Shown: positions 25,530 through 33,636 of the stretch, in pieces
Numbering within the stretch: position 1 is the first letter of the stretch
Layout of the letters: the number at the start of each line of letters is the position of its first letter
Source: Propionibacteriaceae bacterium UBA6122
Lineage (GTDB): Bacteria; Actinomycetota; Actinomycetes; Propionibacteriales; Propionibacteriaceae
Assembly: GCA_002428365.1 (NCBI GenBank)
Contig: DIVW01000050.1
Span: 1 to 64,000, forward strand
Reading direction: 5' to 3'
Length of the DNA stretch: 64,000 nucleotides
Notes under the pieces: generated by a model
Told to the model about the DNA's origin: nothing
The model's input: the letters and a program-made list of their open reading frames with translations, nothing else
The model's database searches: none
Made by a program: the position numbers and the translations under genes

Positions 25530-25654
25530 GGGGACGGTTCCATTTAGAGCAGTTCCAATCGGAACCGTCCCCATGAGCCGCGCGCGGGAACCGTCCCCTG
25601 AGCCGTGCGCGGGGACGGTTCCCCTGAGCCGCGCAGGGGGACGGACCCGGTCGT
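25530..25654. repeat. Cluster of GGGGACGGTTCC repeats (dispersed family A)
   Basis: Five copies of GGGGACGGTTCC or its complement, some imperfect, alternate in orientation through this 125-base stretch, linked by short GC spacers such as TGAGCCGCGCG. The opposed copies can fold into hairpins. The same core occurs at 48991-49047 and 50090-50188. The layout resembles REP elements mobilised by RAYT-type transposases, but no such transposase is in the window. Confidence 0.8.
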
Positions 25655-25672
25655 TTGGGCCGCAGCCCAAAA

Positions 25673-25717
25673 AAGCCGAAAGGCGCGACCCCGGTGAGGG
25701 ATCGCGCCTTTCGGCTT
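25673..25717 (-). terminator. Intrinsic terminator of pckG
   Basis: AAGCCGAAAGGCGCGA (25673-25688) pairs with TCGCGCCTTTCGGCTT (25702-25717). On the minus strand the stem is followed by a run of six T. It begins nine bases after the pckG stop. Confidence 0.85.
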
Positions 25718-25725
25718 GTCGAAAA

Positions 25726-27576
25726 TCAGGCGGTGGCAGCCTTCACGCGCTCGATCCGATCGCGCAGGTCGGCCAACTGGTCGGTTAGCTCGATCGGCAG
25801 CTTCTCGCCGAACTGGCTGAAGTACTCCTCGGTCAGATCTGCCTCAGCAGCCCAAGCATCAGGATCCAGGGCGAACAGCTCGTCCAGCTCCTCCTTGCTC
25901 ATGTCCAGACCGGCCAGGTTCAGATCGCCCGGACGCGGCAGCCGGCCGCTGATGGCGTCGACGGCCCCAACCTCACCAGCGACGCGCCTGAGCGCCCACT
26001 CGATCGGACGGGCGTTGTCGCCGAAGCCCGGCCACAGCCACTTGCCGTCAGCGCTCTTGCGGAACCAGTTGACCTGGAAGATCTTCGGAGCGCCCTCACC
26101 GAGCTGTTCGCCGAGCTTGAGCCAGTGCGCCCAGTAGTCACCCATGTTGTAGCCACAGAAGGGCAGCATCGCGAAGGGGTCGCGGCGCAGCGCGCCAACG
26201 GTGCCTTCGGCAGCTGCGGTCTGCTCAGAGGAGACCGTGGCGCCGACGAAGACGCCGTGTTCCCAGTCGTAGGACTCCGAGATCAGCGGGACGTTGGTGG
26301 CGCGGCGGCCACCGAACAGAATCACGTCGATCGGCACACCAGCTGGCTCTTCCCAGTCGGGAGAGATCGACTCGGCCTGGTCGGCGACCACGGTAAAGCG
26401 GCCATTCGGATGCGCGGCCGGGGTGGTCGAAGCAGGCGTCCAGTCGTTGCCCTGCCAGTCGATCAGGTGGGCCGGGGCCTCATCGCTCAAACCTTCCCAC
26501 CAGATGTCGCCGTTGTCGGTCAGTGCGACGTTGGTGAAAATCACGTCATGACCGAGAGCAGCGAGCGCGGTGGGGTTGGTGTTCTCGCCGGTACCCGGGG
26601 CGACGCCGAAGAAGCCGCGCTCAGGGTTGATGGCGTAAAGCCGTCCATCGTTGCCGGGACGCATCCAGGCGATGTCGTCGCCGACGGTTTCGATCTTCCA
26701 GCCCGGGATGGTCGGACGCAGCATGGCCAGGTTGGTCTTGCCGCACGCGGACGGGAACGCCGCAGTCAGATGGAATTCCTTGCCTGCCGGGCTGGTGACC
26801 TTCAGGATCAGCATGTGCTCGGCCAGCCAGCCCTCGTCGCGGGCGATGACGCTGGCGATGCGCAGGGCGTAGCACTTCTTGCCCAGCAGCGCGTTGCCGC
26901 CGTAGCCGGAGCCGTAGGACCAGATCTCACGGGTCTCGGGGAAGTGCGTGATGTATTTGGTCTCGTTGCACGGCCAAGCCACGTCGGGACGGGTGCTGCC
27001 GGTGGCATCGATCAGCGGGTAGCCGACCGAATGGACGGCGGGCACCCAGTAGTAGCCAGCGGCGATGCGGTCAAGAGCCTCGCTACCCATGCGGGTCATG
27101 ATCCGCATGTTCAGCACCACATAGGGGCTGTCGGTGATCTCGATGCCTAGGCGAGACAGCGGGCTGGTCACCGGGCCCATCGAGAACGGAATGACGTACA
27201 TCGTCCGGCCGCGCATTGAGCCAGCGAACAAGCCAGCAAGCTTGACGCGCATCTCGTTGGGGTCGGCCCAGTTGTTGGTGGGGCCAGCGTCGGCCTCGTT
27301 CACCGAGCAGATGTAGGTGGAGGCCTCAACTCGAGCGACGTCAGCGGGGTCGGAGCGCGCCAAGAAGGAGTTGGGCCGGATCTCCGGGTTCAGCTTGACG
27401 AAGGTGCCAGCCTCAACCATCTGCGCCTGCAGTCGGTCGCGTTCAGCTTCGGAGCCGTCGCACCAGTAGATCTGGTCGGGTTGGGTGAGCCCTGCTACAC
27501 CAGCAACCCAGTCAAGAAGCGGTTGGGGCGCGTTGGCGGGCGCATTGCTGGGAGTGGCTGCGGCCTCTGGTGCCAT
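25726..27576 (-). CDS. pckG: Phosphoenolpyruvate carboxykinase (GTP)
   Basis: A 616-residue GTP-dependent PEPCK that converts oxaloacetate and GTP to PEP, CO2 and GDP in the cytoplasm. The family marks are all present: RTMYVIPFSMGP, YGGNALLGKKCYALRI, the kinase-1 loop with its reactive cysteine FPSACGKTNLAML, the metal site GDDIAWM, NPERGFFGVAPGT, and FCGYNMGDYWAHWL. In propionic-acid and other actinobacteria the enzyme can work in the gluconeogenic or the anaplerotic direction. The ATG at 27576 has GAGGAG upstream. The open frame extends to 27654 but those residues are not family-like. Stand-alone gene with its own terminator. Confidence 0.97.
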   Translation of the reverse strand: MAPEAAATPSNAPANAPQPLLDWVAGVAGLTQPDQIYWCDGSEAERDRLQAQMVEAGTFVKLNPEIRPNSFLARSDPADVARVEASTYICSVNEADAGPTNNWADPNEMRVKLAGLFAGSMRGRTMYVIPFSMGPVTSPLSRLGIEITDSPYVVLNMRIMTRMGSEALDRIAAGYYWVPAVHSVGYPLIDATGSTRPDVAWPCNETKYITHFPETREIWSYGSGYGGNALLGKKCYALRIASVIARDEGWLAEHMLILKVTSPAGKEFHLTAAFPSACGKTNLAMLRPTIPGWKIETVGDDIAWMRPGNDGRLYAINPERGFFGVAPGTGENTNPTALAALGHDVIFTNVALTDNGDIWWEGLSDEAPAHLIDWQGNDWTPASTTPAAHPNGRFTVVADQAESISPDWEEPAGVPIDVILFGGRRATNVPLISESYDWEHGVFVGATVSSEQTAAAEGTVGALRRDPFAMLPFCGYNMGDYWAHWLKLGEQLGEGAPKIFQVNWFRKSADGKWLWPGFGDNARPIEWALRRVAGEVGAVDAISGRLPRPGDLNLAGLDMSKEELDELFALDPDAWAAEADLTEEYFSQFGEKLPIELTDQLADLRDRIERVKAATA

Positions 27577-27910
27577 GTGGATCTCCTCAGAGTTTGGAAT
27601 CGACGCGTTCCGGTAGGGATCATTCTCGCGCATGGTGGGGCGCGGGACAGCCATACTGTCCGATCTTCGGCGGATCGGCCAGTAAAACCTTTGACGCGAC
27701 CCTACGGCCTAGCCGCAACGGTTTCGACCAGGCGTCAATGTCCGGTCATTCGGCCTTGGTTGCGGGCTCTGGACGTGCCGTTTCGTCGCCAGCTGCTTGG
27801 TGCGGTAGCTCGCTGGAGGTTCGGGACGCCGCGACTCGCCGGTTTGAGCGCTGGATGGGGCCAGTTGGACGCTGCCGGAGCCGGTGACGTAAGCTTAAAG
27901 ACGCTTTGCT

Positions 27911-27983
27911 GCGCTCGTGGCTCAATGGATAGAGCATCTGACTACGGATCAGAAGGTTGGGGGTTCGAGTCCCTCCGAGCGCG
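27911..27983 (+). tRNA. tRNA-Arg (anticodon ACG)
   Basis: A complete 73-base cloverleaf. The acceptor GCGCTCG pairs with CGAGCGC. The D arm is GGCTCAATGGATAGAGC, and the anticodon stem TCTGA/TCAGA encloses the loop CTACGGA (anticodon ACG). The T arm reads GGGGG-TTCGAGT-CCCTC, and the discriminator is G. CCA is not encoded. Confidence 0.97.
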
Positions 27984-28011
27984 CAGATGTCAGCCAAGCT
28001 GACGAGACAAT

Positions 28012-28052
28012 GATGAAGGCCCCCGCGGTGGATTTCCGCGGGGGCCTTCATC
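28012..28052 (+). terminator. Terminator of the tRNA-Arg gene
   Basis: GATGAAGGCCCCCGCGG (28012-28028) pairs perfectly with CCGCGGGGGCCTTCATC (28036-28052) around a seven-base loop, then CGTTTG. A 17-base stem 29 bases after the tRNA. Confidence 0.85.
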
Positions 28053-28149
28053 GTTTGGGCCGACGAGCCTTGGCCCTCGTCGATCCTCGCAACCGGCAGT
28101 GGCCCACCGTGGGCAGCGAGGACCGAGGCGCGTCGTCTGATCGCGCAAC

Positions 28150-28455
28150 TCACATGGCGAACTCGGCGGACTGGGTACCTTCTTCGAGCGCGTCGAGGAT
28201 GGTGTCGATGTCGTCTTGGCCGCGGATGCCGGCGTACCACCACTTCTCGGGGTAGACGACCATGGCCGGGCCGCGATCACAGACCTTGAGGCAGCCGGTG
28301 CTCGACACCTGCACGTCGTGCATACCGCGATCGGCTAGTTCTTCCTCGAGATAGGGCAGCAGCGATACCGCCCCGGCCTTATTGCAGATGCCTTGGGCGT
28401 TGCCGTTCCCGCGGAAGCTGCAGCAAACGAAGATGTGGTGCTTGAGATTGGGCAT
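28150..28455 (-). CDS. Thioredoxin-like [2Fe-2S] ferredoxin
   Basis: A 101-residue protein of the thioredoxin-fold 2Fe-2S group (Shethna-like, related to the NuoE/HoxE fold). Its four cluster cysteines are spaced C12-x11-C24 and C55-x3-C59 (TGCLKVCDRGP). It probably shuttles single electrons in the cytoplasm. The partner is not encoded next door: the flanks are the tRNA and the AAA ATPase gene. A link to the hydrogenase locus 5 kb away is possible but nothing in the sequence shows it. Confidence 0.88.
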   Translation of the reverse strand: MPNLKHHIFVCCSFRGNGNAQGICNKAGAVSLLPYLEEELADRGMHDVQVSSTGCLKVCDRGPAMVVYPEKWWYAGIRGQDDIDTILDALEEGTQSAEFAM

Positions 28456-28714
28456 TGTCTCTCCACGCTCCTAGATGGGGACGCCGAGGGCGTCCAGGGG
28501 CTTCGAAATACTGGACCGCAGACTACGGATTCCCGATTTCAGCACGGTTACTCGCGTGGACAGCCTGCGATCAGGTGGCATCACTGCGCTGGGGTGGGGT
28601 CACGTGTGGGGAGTAGGCATGCTCACGTTCGGGGAGTAGGGCGACTCATGATTGCGGATCAGACACGCTCACAAATGGGGAACTCCGAACTCGCCCGCTG
28701 TTAGGTTGGCTGGC

Positions 28715-30052
28715 ATGGCGAGCGGATACGGGATGTTGGAACGTCGGGTGAGTGACCTGTTAGCGCGGCTGGTTACCGAAGAACCGGTGATCGCGTTGCA
28801 CGGCCCGCGCTCGGTCGGCAAGTCGACGGTGTTGTGGAAGCTGGCCGATTCGCACCAGGTCGGAGTGATCGACCTCGATGATGTCGAGACTCGCGAAGCG
28901 CTGGCCGGCAACCCGCGAGTCGTCACCTCCGGCGACGTCCCGCTGTGTATCGACGAATACCAGCGAGTGCCCGAGATTCTGGACGCGATCAAGGCCCGGC
29001 TGAACCGCGACGGCACCCGTCCGGGATTGGCGGTGATTACCGGTTCGACCAGGCAGGACGCGTTGCCGCGCACTGCCCAGGCGCTCACCGGACGCCTGCA
29101 TTCGCTGACCATCTGGCCGCTCTCCCAGGGCGAACTGATGGGCGTCCAGGAAGACTTCCTGGCCTCCATTCGCACCGACGCCGAAGAGACCGTCGCCTCC
29201 CAGCAACCCTCCGATGAGACCCGTGAGGGCTATGCCGAGCGGGTTTGCGCTGGCGGGCTGCCGCTGGCCATGGGCCGCTCGGAAAGCGCGCGAGCCCGCT
29301 GGTTCGACGACTACGTGCGCCAATCGGTGGATCGGGACGCCCAGGAGCTCAGCCAGGTGCGCCAGCGGCAGGCGTTGGCCGACCTGTTGGGTTATGTGGC
29401 CACCCAGGCAGGCCAGTTGATCAACGTCACCAAGGCGGCCGACTCTGTCGGGGTCGATCGCAAGACCGCCGAGGCCTACCTGCGGTTGCTGGAAGACCTG
29501 TTCCTGGTGTCGCGCTTGCCATCGTGGGGGACCGACCTGCGCTCGCGGGTCAGCGCCCGAGCGAAGGTGCATCTGGTCGACTCGGGATTGGCCGCCCGGC
29601 TGTTGCGGCTCACCCCAGCCAAGCTGGCCGGGCTGGAGGCGTCCGCCACGGCGCCGTTCGGCAAGCTGTTGGAGACGTTCGTGGTGGGGGAGATCCGCAA
29701 GCAGGCGACCTGGTTGGACGAACCGGTGACCCTGGGCCATTGGCGCACCAGCGACGGTGCTGAGATTGATCTGGTGGTCGAGTTCGACGACGGCGACGTG
29801 GTCGCTTTCGAGGTGGAGGCCAACGAGCGGGCCACCGCGCCGGTGTTCAGTGGACTGGCCCAGCTACGCGACGCGCTCGGGCCGAAATTCCGTGCTGGGG
29901 TGGTGCTGACCACCGGCACCCGCTCCTATACCTATGCCGATCGGTTGCACGCGATGCCGATCGACCGGCTTTGGCAGGTGTGCTCCTACCCCGCCGCAAG
30001 CCGGACCCGAGTGGTCAACCCGGCCACCTGGACGAAGATGCCGCACAGCTGA
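28715..30052 (+). CDS. AAA ATPase with DUF4143 C-terminal domain
   Basis: A 445-residue protein of the AAA_14 plus DUF4143 family. Walker A is GPRSVGKST near residue 30. Walker B is VPLCIDEYQRVP, then a sensor-like VITGSTRQDALP. The DUF4143 part (about 210-430) contains LLEDLFLVSRLPSWGTDLRSR and an HWRTSDGAEIDLVVE stretch with PD-(D/E)xK-like residues. These proteins are widespread and their function is poorly known. Some are suspected of roles in defence or transport. The chosen ATG at 28715 has only a weak ribosome binding site; ATG 28730 is an alternative. It stands alone. Confidence 0.85.
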   Translation: MASGYGMLERRVSDLLARLVTEEPVIALHGPRSVGKSTVLWKLADSHQVGVIDLDDVETREALAGNPRVVTSGDVPLCIDEYQRVPEILDAIKARLNRDGTRPGLAVITGSTRQDALPRTAQALTGRLHSLTIWPLSQGELMGVQEDFLASIRTDAEETVASQQPSDETREGYAERVCAGGLPLAMGRSESARARWFDDYVRQSVDRDAQELSQVRQRQALADLLGYVATQAGQLINVTKAADSVGVDRKTAEAYLRLLEDLFLVSRLPSWGTDLRSRVSARAKVHLVDSGLAARLLRLTPAKLAGLEASATAPFGKLLETFVVGEIRKQATWLDEPVTLGHWRTSDGAEIDLVVEFDDGDVVAFEVEANERATAPVFSGLAQLRDALGPKFRAGVVLTTGTRSYTYADRLHAMPIDRLWQVCSYPAASRTRVVNPATWTKMPHS

Positions 30053-30302
30053 CTTATGGCCGCCCGCTTGTGATGGCGACTTCATCTGGGTGAGCGGCTA
30101 CCCGGGCAATGCGAGATTGCTCGCTAGGAGTTCATCTCTTTGACGTTGCCAACTGCGGCATGCCCCAGGTTTGTTGGGGTTGGCCGTGGGCGGCGGGCTA
30201 GCGTCAGCCACTTACGGCGGAGGGCCCCGCCCAGCAGCTCGAGATGAGCGAGTAGCGGGCTTCACCAGGCAACTCCACACCAGCACCAAAAAAGGGGACG
30301 AG

Positions 30303-30632
30303 ATGCGAGGCATTGCTTTAGTTGCGGCCGCAGGGTTGGTCGCGGCCGGATTGGCAGTCGCACCGAGCGCGGCGGCGGAGCCGGCGGCGGGTATGACGTC
30401 AGCGCGGGCTGCGGCGGTATTCGAGCCGGCAGCAGCGAAATACAAGTTCAAGAACTGCACTGCCCTCAACAAGGTCTACCCGCACGGCGTTGGCAAGAGC
30501 GGCGCCAAAGACAAGACCAGCGGAACTCCGGTGACCAACTTCCGTCACTCGACCTCCCTCTACAAGAAGATCATCAAGTACCGCAAGAGCCATGACCGTG
30601 ACAAGGACGGCATCGCCTGCGAAAAGAAGTGA
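30303..30632 (+). CDS. Secreted excalibur-domain protein
   Basis: A 109-residue exported protein. The signal peptide (MRGIALVAAAGLVAAGLAVAPSAAA) is followed by an alanine-rich linker and a C-terminal excalibur domain: YKFKNCTALNKVYPHGV, then HDRDKDGIACEKK. The D-x-D-x-D-G-x-x-C-E calcium site is intact. Excalibur domains bind calcium at the cell surface and also occur next to nuclease domains. None is present here. A G-rich ribosome binding site (GGGGAC) precedes the ATG. Confidence 0.9.
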   Translation: MRGIALVAAAGLVAAGLAVAPSAAAEPAAGMTSARAAAVFEPAAAKYKFKNCTALNKVYPHGVGKSGAKDKTSGTPVTNFRHSTSLYKKIIKYRKSHDRDKDGIACEKK

Positions 30633-30693
30633 CCGGACCACAGCCTGCGGCGCCCGTGTCCTGATGTAGATGGTGCCCTGGGCCTCCACCGGG

Positions 30694-32040
30694 TCAGCAT
30701 CGCGCCACGCCCATCAGTTGTCGGGTTGGCCGGTCGGGTGGTTGGTGTCTTCGGTGTCTGATGGGCGTTCGTTGGGGGTCCATTCGGGCTGGTGGTCGGA
30801 ACTGGGGGAGGCCGTCGTCGGCTAGGTCCACTTCCCATTGGTCGCGGAGGGTGAACTTTGCTGGTTCGACGATGCCGTGGTGGGTGTGGCAAAGCAGGAC
30901 GAGGTTGGGTAGGGCGGTGTCGCCGCCGTCCCACCAAGGCCTGATGTGGTGGGCTTCGCAAAGGTTTGCCTTGATGTCGCAGCCGGGGAAGGTGCAGCCG
31001 GCGTCACGGAGGATCAGGGCGGTGCGGATGGCGGGGGTGACTAGGCGGGCGGTGCGTCCGACGTCCAGCACTTCGGAGGCTCCGTTGAGCACTGACGGGA
31101 TTAGCTCGGCGTCGCAGCACAGCTGGCGCAGCTCGCCGGCCGATAGTGGCTCGCCGTCGCCTAGGTGTCCGGCGGCGGCCGCGTCTGCGCGTAGCTGGTG
31201 GTAGTCGAGCTTGACGATCACTCGGGCCGCGCCCACACCAGGGTCCGGTTTGGTGTTGGCGGCGGCGTGGATGAGGGTGATTAGCGCGTCGGCTCGGCGT
31301 TGTTCGGCGGTAGTTGGTTCAGTGGCCGGGTCGCCGGCCTCGATCGCATTGCGGCGCAGCGCTTCGCTGTGCGCGTCCAGTTGGGCCAGCCACGTTTCGG
31401 CTTCCAGGCGGGGTAGTGACCCGTCGAACCGGACGGAGGCGCCTTCGCGGTAGAAGCGCAGGCTGCGTGCGCGATGGGCGGCCTCGACCTCGCGTTGCAG
31501 TTTCACTTCGAGGAGCTCGGTGGCTTCGGCGGGGGCGACTTCGGCTAGTACTTGCCCGGCTGCTTTGCTGAGTTGGTCGGCATCCAGGTGGCTGGCCAGC
31601 TGAACCATCAACTTTTCGGCGTTCACGCGTTGCTCAGTCGAGAGTTGGGGGGCTAGCCCGTCGAGGACTTTGGTGATGGCTCGGGCTTGCCCGCCGCCTA
31701 CTTTGCCGTCTGAGGCGGCGCGCGCCACCTGCGGGTGTTGGGCCAGCGTCCGAGCCTGATGGACGGCTCCGCTGGCTTCTCTGCGGGACAGGGTTTCGCC
31801 CATCCCGAGCCAGGACGCCAACGGGGTTCCGGTGGTGCGTTCGGCGGCCTGGGTGCGTTCGGCCTCGGCGGTCAGCAAGCTGGCCAGGGCGTCAACGCGG
31901 GTGCGTACCTTGCGGGCGATTCGTAGCCAGGCGAGGCGGGTTTCGGGCGCGACTTGGCCGCGGTCGGGGTCGACCCGGTCGAGCAGTCGCTCGACTTGGG
32001 CCAGCACTTCGCCGGCCGGGATTGGTACATCGCCTGTCAT
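30694..32040 (-). CDS. DUF222 / HNH endonuclease domain protein (13E12 family)
   Basis: A 448-residue protein of the multi-copy actinobacterial 13E12-like family. The N-terminal DUF222 part is helical (about 10-300). The C-terminal HNH motif reads CTFPGCD, CEAHHIRPWWDGG, NLVLLCHTHHGIV, with two zinc cysteine pairs and the catalytic His-His. Many copies occur per genome and they behave like mobile or relic elements. Cleavage activity is likely but the role is unknown. The gene ends in an arginine/proline-rich tail. Confidence 0.9.
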   Translation of the reverse strand: MTGDVPIPAGEVLAQVERLLDRVDPDRGQVAPETRLAWLRIARKVRTRVDALASLLTAEAERTQAAERTTGTPLASWLGMGETLSRREASGAVHQARTLAQHPQVARAASDGKVGGGQARAITKVLDGLAPQLSTEQRVNAEKLMVQLASHLDADQLSKAAGQVLAEVAPAEATELLEVKLQREVEAAHRARSLRFYREGASVRFDGSLPRLEAETWLAQLDAHSEALRRNAIEAGDPATEPTTAEQRRADALITLIHAAANTKPDPGVGAARVIVKLDYHQLRADAAAAGHLGDGEPLSAGELRQLCCDAELIPSVLNGASEVLDVGRTARLVTPAIRTALILRDAGCTFPGCDIKANLCEAHHIRPWWDGGDTALPNLVLLCHTHHGIVEPAKFTLRDQWEVDLADDGLPQFRPPARMDPQRTPIRHRRHQPPDRPTRQLMGVARC

Positions 32041-32159
32041 GGGTCAAGTTTCTCCCAAACCTGGGCCCAAATCGAACATAAATACGATTATGTGGATAGC
32101 ATCGAAACTTATCCACAGACCCCCAAAATGCTTGACAACAGCCGGCCCTTGGCGCGGGC

Positions 32160-32341
32160 GGCCCATCGGCAAGCTCAGGGAACTGGAAGTCGTGGGATGG
32201 CCCTTCGACCCTTCGGCAAGCTCAGGGAACTGAATGAAGTTGGCTGAGCTCGTCGAAGCCTCAGCGGCGTGGCCCTTCGACAAGCTCAGGGAACTGAAGT
32301 GCAGGCTCAGGGAGCTGAAGCGCAGGCCCAGGGAACTGCGA
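32160..32341. repeat. Cluster of AAGCTCAGGGAACTG repeats (dispersed family B)
   Basis: At least four direct copies of CTTCGACAAGCTCAGGGAAC or shorter forms, plus an inverted GGCTGAGCTCGTCGAAGCC, fill the gap between the HNH gene and a membrane-protein gene. The inverted halves can pair. The same family is found at 37502-37645, 38411-38510, 39117-39262, 46769-46818, 55997-56075 and 59081-59108. Confidence 0.88.
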
Positions 32342-32428
32342 GCCGAACCGGCGTCCATGGACGCGGTGTTTGGAGCCCGCGATCCGGCGAGCAAGAATGG
32401 TGTTCGCCTCACCCCGGGACGGAGACCC

Positions 32429-33067
32429 ATGCGCAGAGTGACGGATTGGCTGGCGCAATTCAGCGTGCTTGAGATCGCCGCGGAGGGCTACAGCGCGGGC
32501 GGGGCCCGGAAGGTCACCATGCGCCGCATTTCTGGCTGGATGCGGTTCGGTTTCGGGCTTGTCGCCGTCCCCTTTGCCGCCTACGCGGTGTGGGCCGTCT
32601 TCACCGATGCGACCTTTCTGCCGGTCTTCTTATGGCCAGTCTTCGCCGTCCTCGTGGTGAGCCGCACCGTCGCCAGGAAGGTCTACCTCACCGACGAGGT
32701 GCTGGCCCTCGGCGCGGCCTGGGTGGCGACGAAGCGCGGCCACCAATTCAAGCCGGGACGCTGGCGGGTGAAGGGCGCCGAAGCAGACGCCATCGGCGCT
32801 GAGCTTGCCCGACTCCACACTCGGATCACCATCACCGGGGTCCCGGAGGGGGCCGAACGTCTCCGTATCCGCGAGCGAATCCTGCTCGCCAACGCCGAGG
32901 GCCCGCTACGGGAGTACCTGCAGCCAGTGCTAACTGCCACCAGTCGGGACCCAGAGCCGTTACAGGTCGAATCGGCCTCCCACACCCCCGGCGAACCGTG
33001 GCCGGTGCTGGCGCGTCCCGAACCCGAGTGGCCGATGCTGCCAATGCCGGAAGGGCGCCGGAATTGA
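32429..33067 (+). CDS. Hypothetical membrane protein, first of a tandem pair
   Basis: About 212 residues. Two transmembrane helices at about 35-80 (FGFGLVAVPFAAYAVWAVF, FLPVFLWPVFAVLVVSR) precede a soluble domain with FKPGRWRVKGAEADAIGAEL and RIRERILLANAEGPLREYLQPVL. The protein encoded next aligns along its whole length, so the two arose by duplication. No family recognised. ATG 32429 follows GGAG closely. The open frame upstream to 32234 only translates the dispersed repeat. Confidence 0.65.
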   Translation: MRRVTDWLAQFSVLEIAAEGYSAGGARKVTMRRISGWMRFGFGLVAVPFAAYAVWAVFTDATFLPVFLWPVFAVLVVSRTVARKVYLTDEVLALGAAWVATKRGHQFKPGRWRVKGAEADAIGAELARLHTRITITGVPEGAERLRIRERILLANAEGPLREYLQPVLTATSRDPEPLQVESASHTPGEPWPVLARPEPEWPMLPMPEGRRN

Positions 33068-33636
33068 AAAGCGAGTGGGTTTGGCAGGCCAGCGGACGGC
33101 TGGAGTTGATCGAGTACGGCGGCGGACGCTTCAAAATGCGGGTGACTGCCAACTGGCTGCGCCTGGTGCGAATCGTGGTGCGCGGCGCCTGGATTGGCAC
33201 CCTGGTGCTCCCGTACGTCGCCCCAACTGTGGCGGCTTGGCGCGAGTTGTCCATCGGATTTGGCGTGCTGATGCTGCTGAGTTTCTACGAGCCTCGCGAG
33301 TATCTCGGTGACCGCACCCTCGCCGCGGGCGCTGGCCGGATCGCCGCCGAACTCGGCGTAGAAGTCAGACCCGGCCGGTGGCGCATCGAAGGCCCGCTCG
33401 CCCTACCCCTGGGACGGGAACTGCGCCGGCTCAACCGTGGCCTGGCGGCCTCGGCAACCGAGGGGTTCAGCGCCGCCGAGCGAGAGAGCCGCATCATCGC
33501 CGAAGCTTCCGACCCGTTGCGACAGTTCCTGCGCCCGGCGCTGTCAGATCCAGCCTCGGGCTATGAGCCGCTGTTGGTGGAGCGCGCTGAGCGCGCCGAC
33601 GGCGACCCGTGGCCGATGATGCCGAATCAGTCCTGA
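33064..33636 (+). CDS. Hypothetical membrane protein, second of a tandem pair
   Basis: About 190 residues and paralogous to the preceding gene product: GGGRFKMRVTANWLRLVR, VRPGRWRIEGPLALPLGREL and DPLRQFLRPAL match it in order, and both end EPL.VE......PWP. There are two hydrophobic helices at about 33-75. The start is inferred as TTG 33064, preceded by GGAAGGG and overlapping the upstream stop (TTGA), so the two are translationally coupled. It converges on hypD with a 10-base overlap of the 3' ends. The function is unknown. Confidence 0.6.
   Translation: MKSEWVWQASGRLELIEYGGGRFKMRVTANWLRLVRIVVRGAWIGTLVLPYVAPTVAAWRELSIGFGVLMLLSFYEPREYLGDRTLAAGAGRIAAELGVEVRPGRWRIEGPLALPLGRELRRLNRGLAASATEGFSAAERESRIIAEASDPLRQFLRPALSDPASGYEPLLVERAERADGDPWPMMPNQS

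Noticed and set aside
28150..28455. 2Fe-2S ferredoxin as a hydrogenase diaphorase subunit
   Set aside because: It is 5 kb from the hydrogenase genes, with no diaphorase genes near. The hydrogenase has a membrane cytochrome partner instead.
28760..29740. 326-residue minus-strand open frame over the AAA/DUF4143 gene
   Set aside because: Antisense shadow. Composition rich in Q, R, G and H, as expected from reversed codons.
32234..32428. N-terminal extension of the membrane protein frame
   Set aside because: It translates family-B repeats (KLAELVEAS, FDKLREL). The ATG at 32429 has a ribosome binding site and starts conserved-looking sequence.
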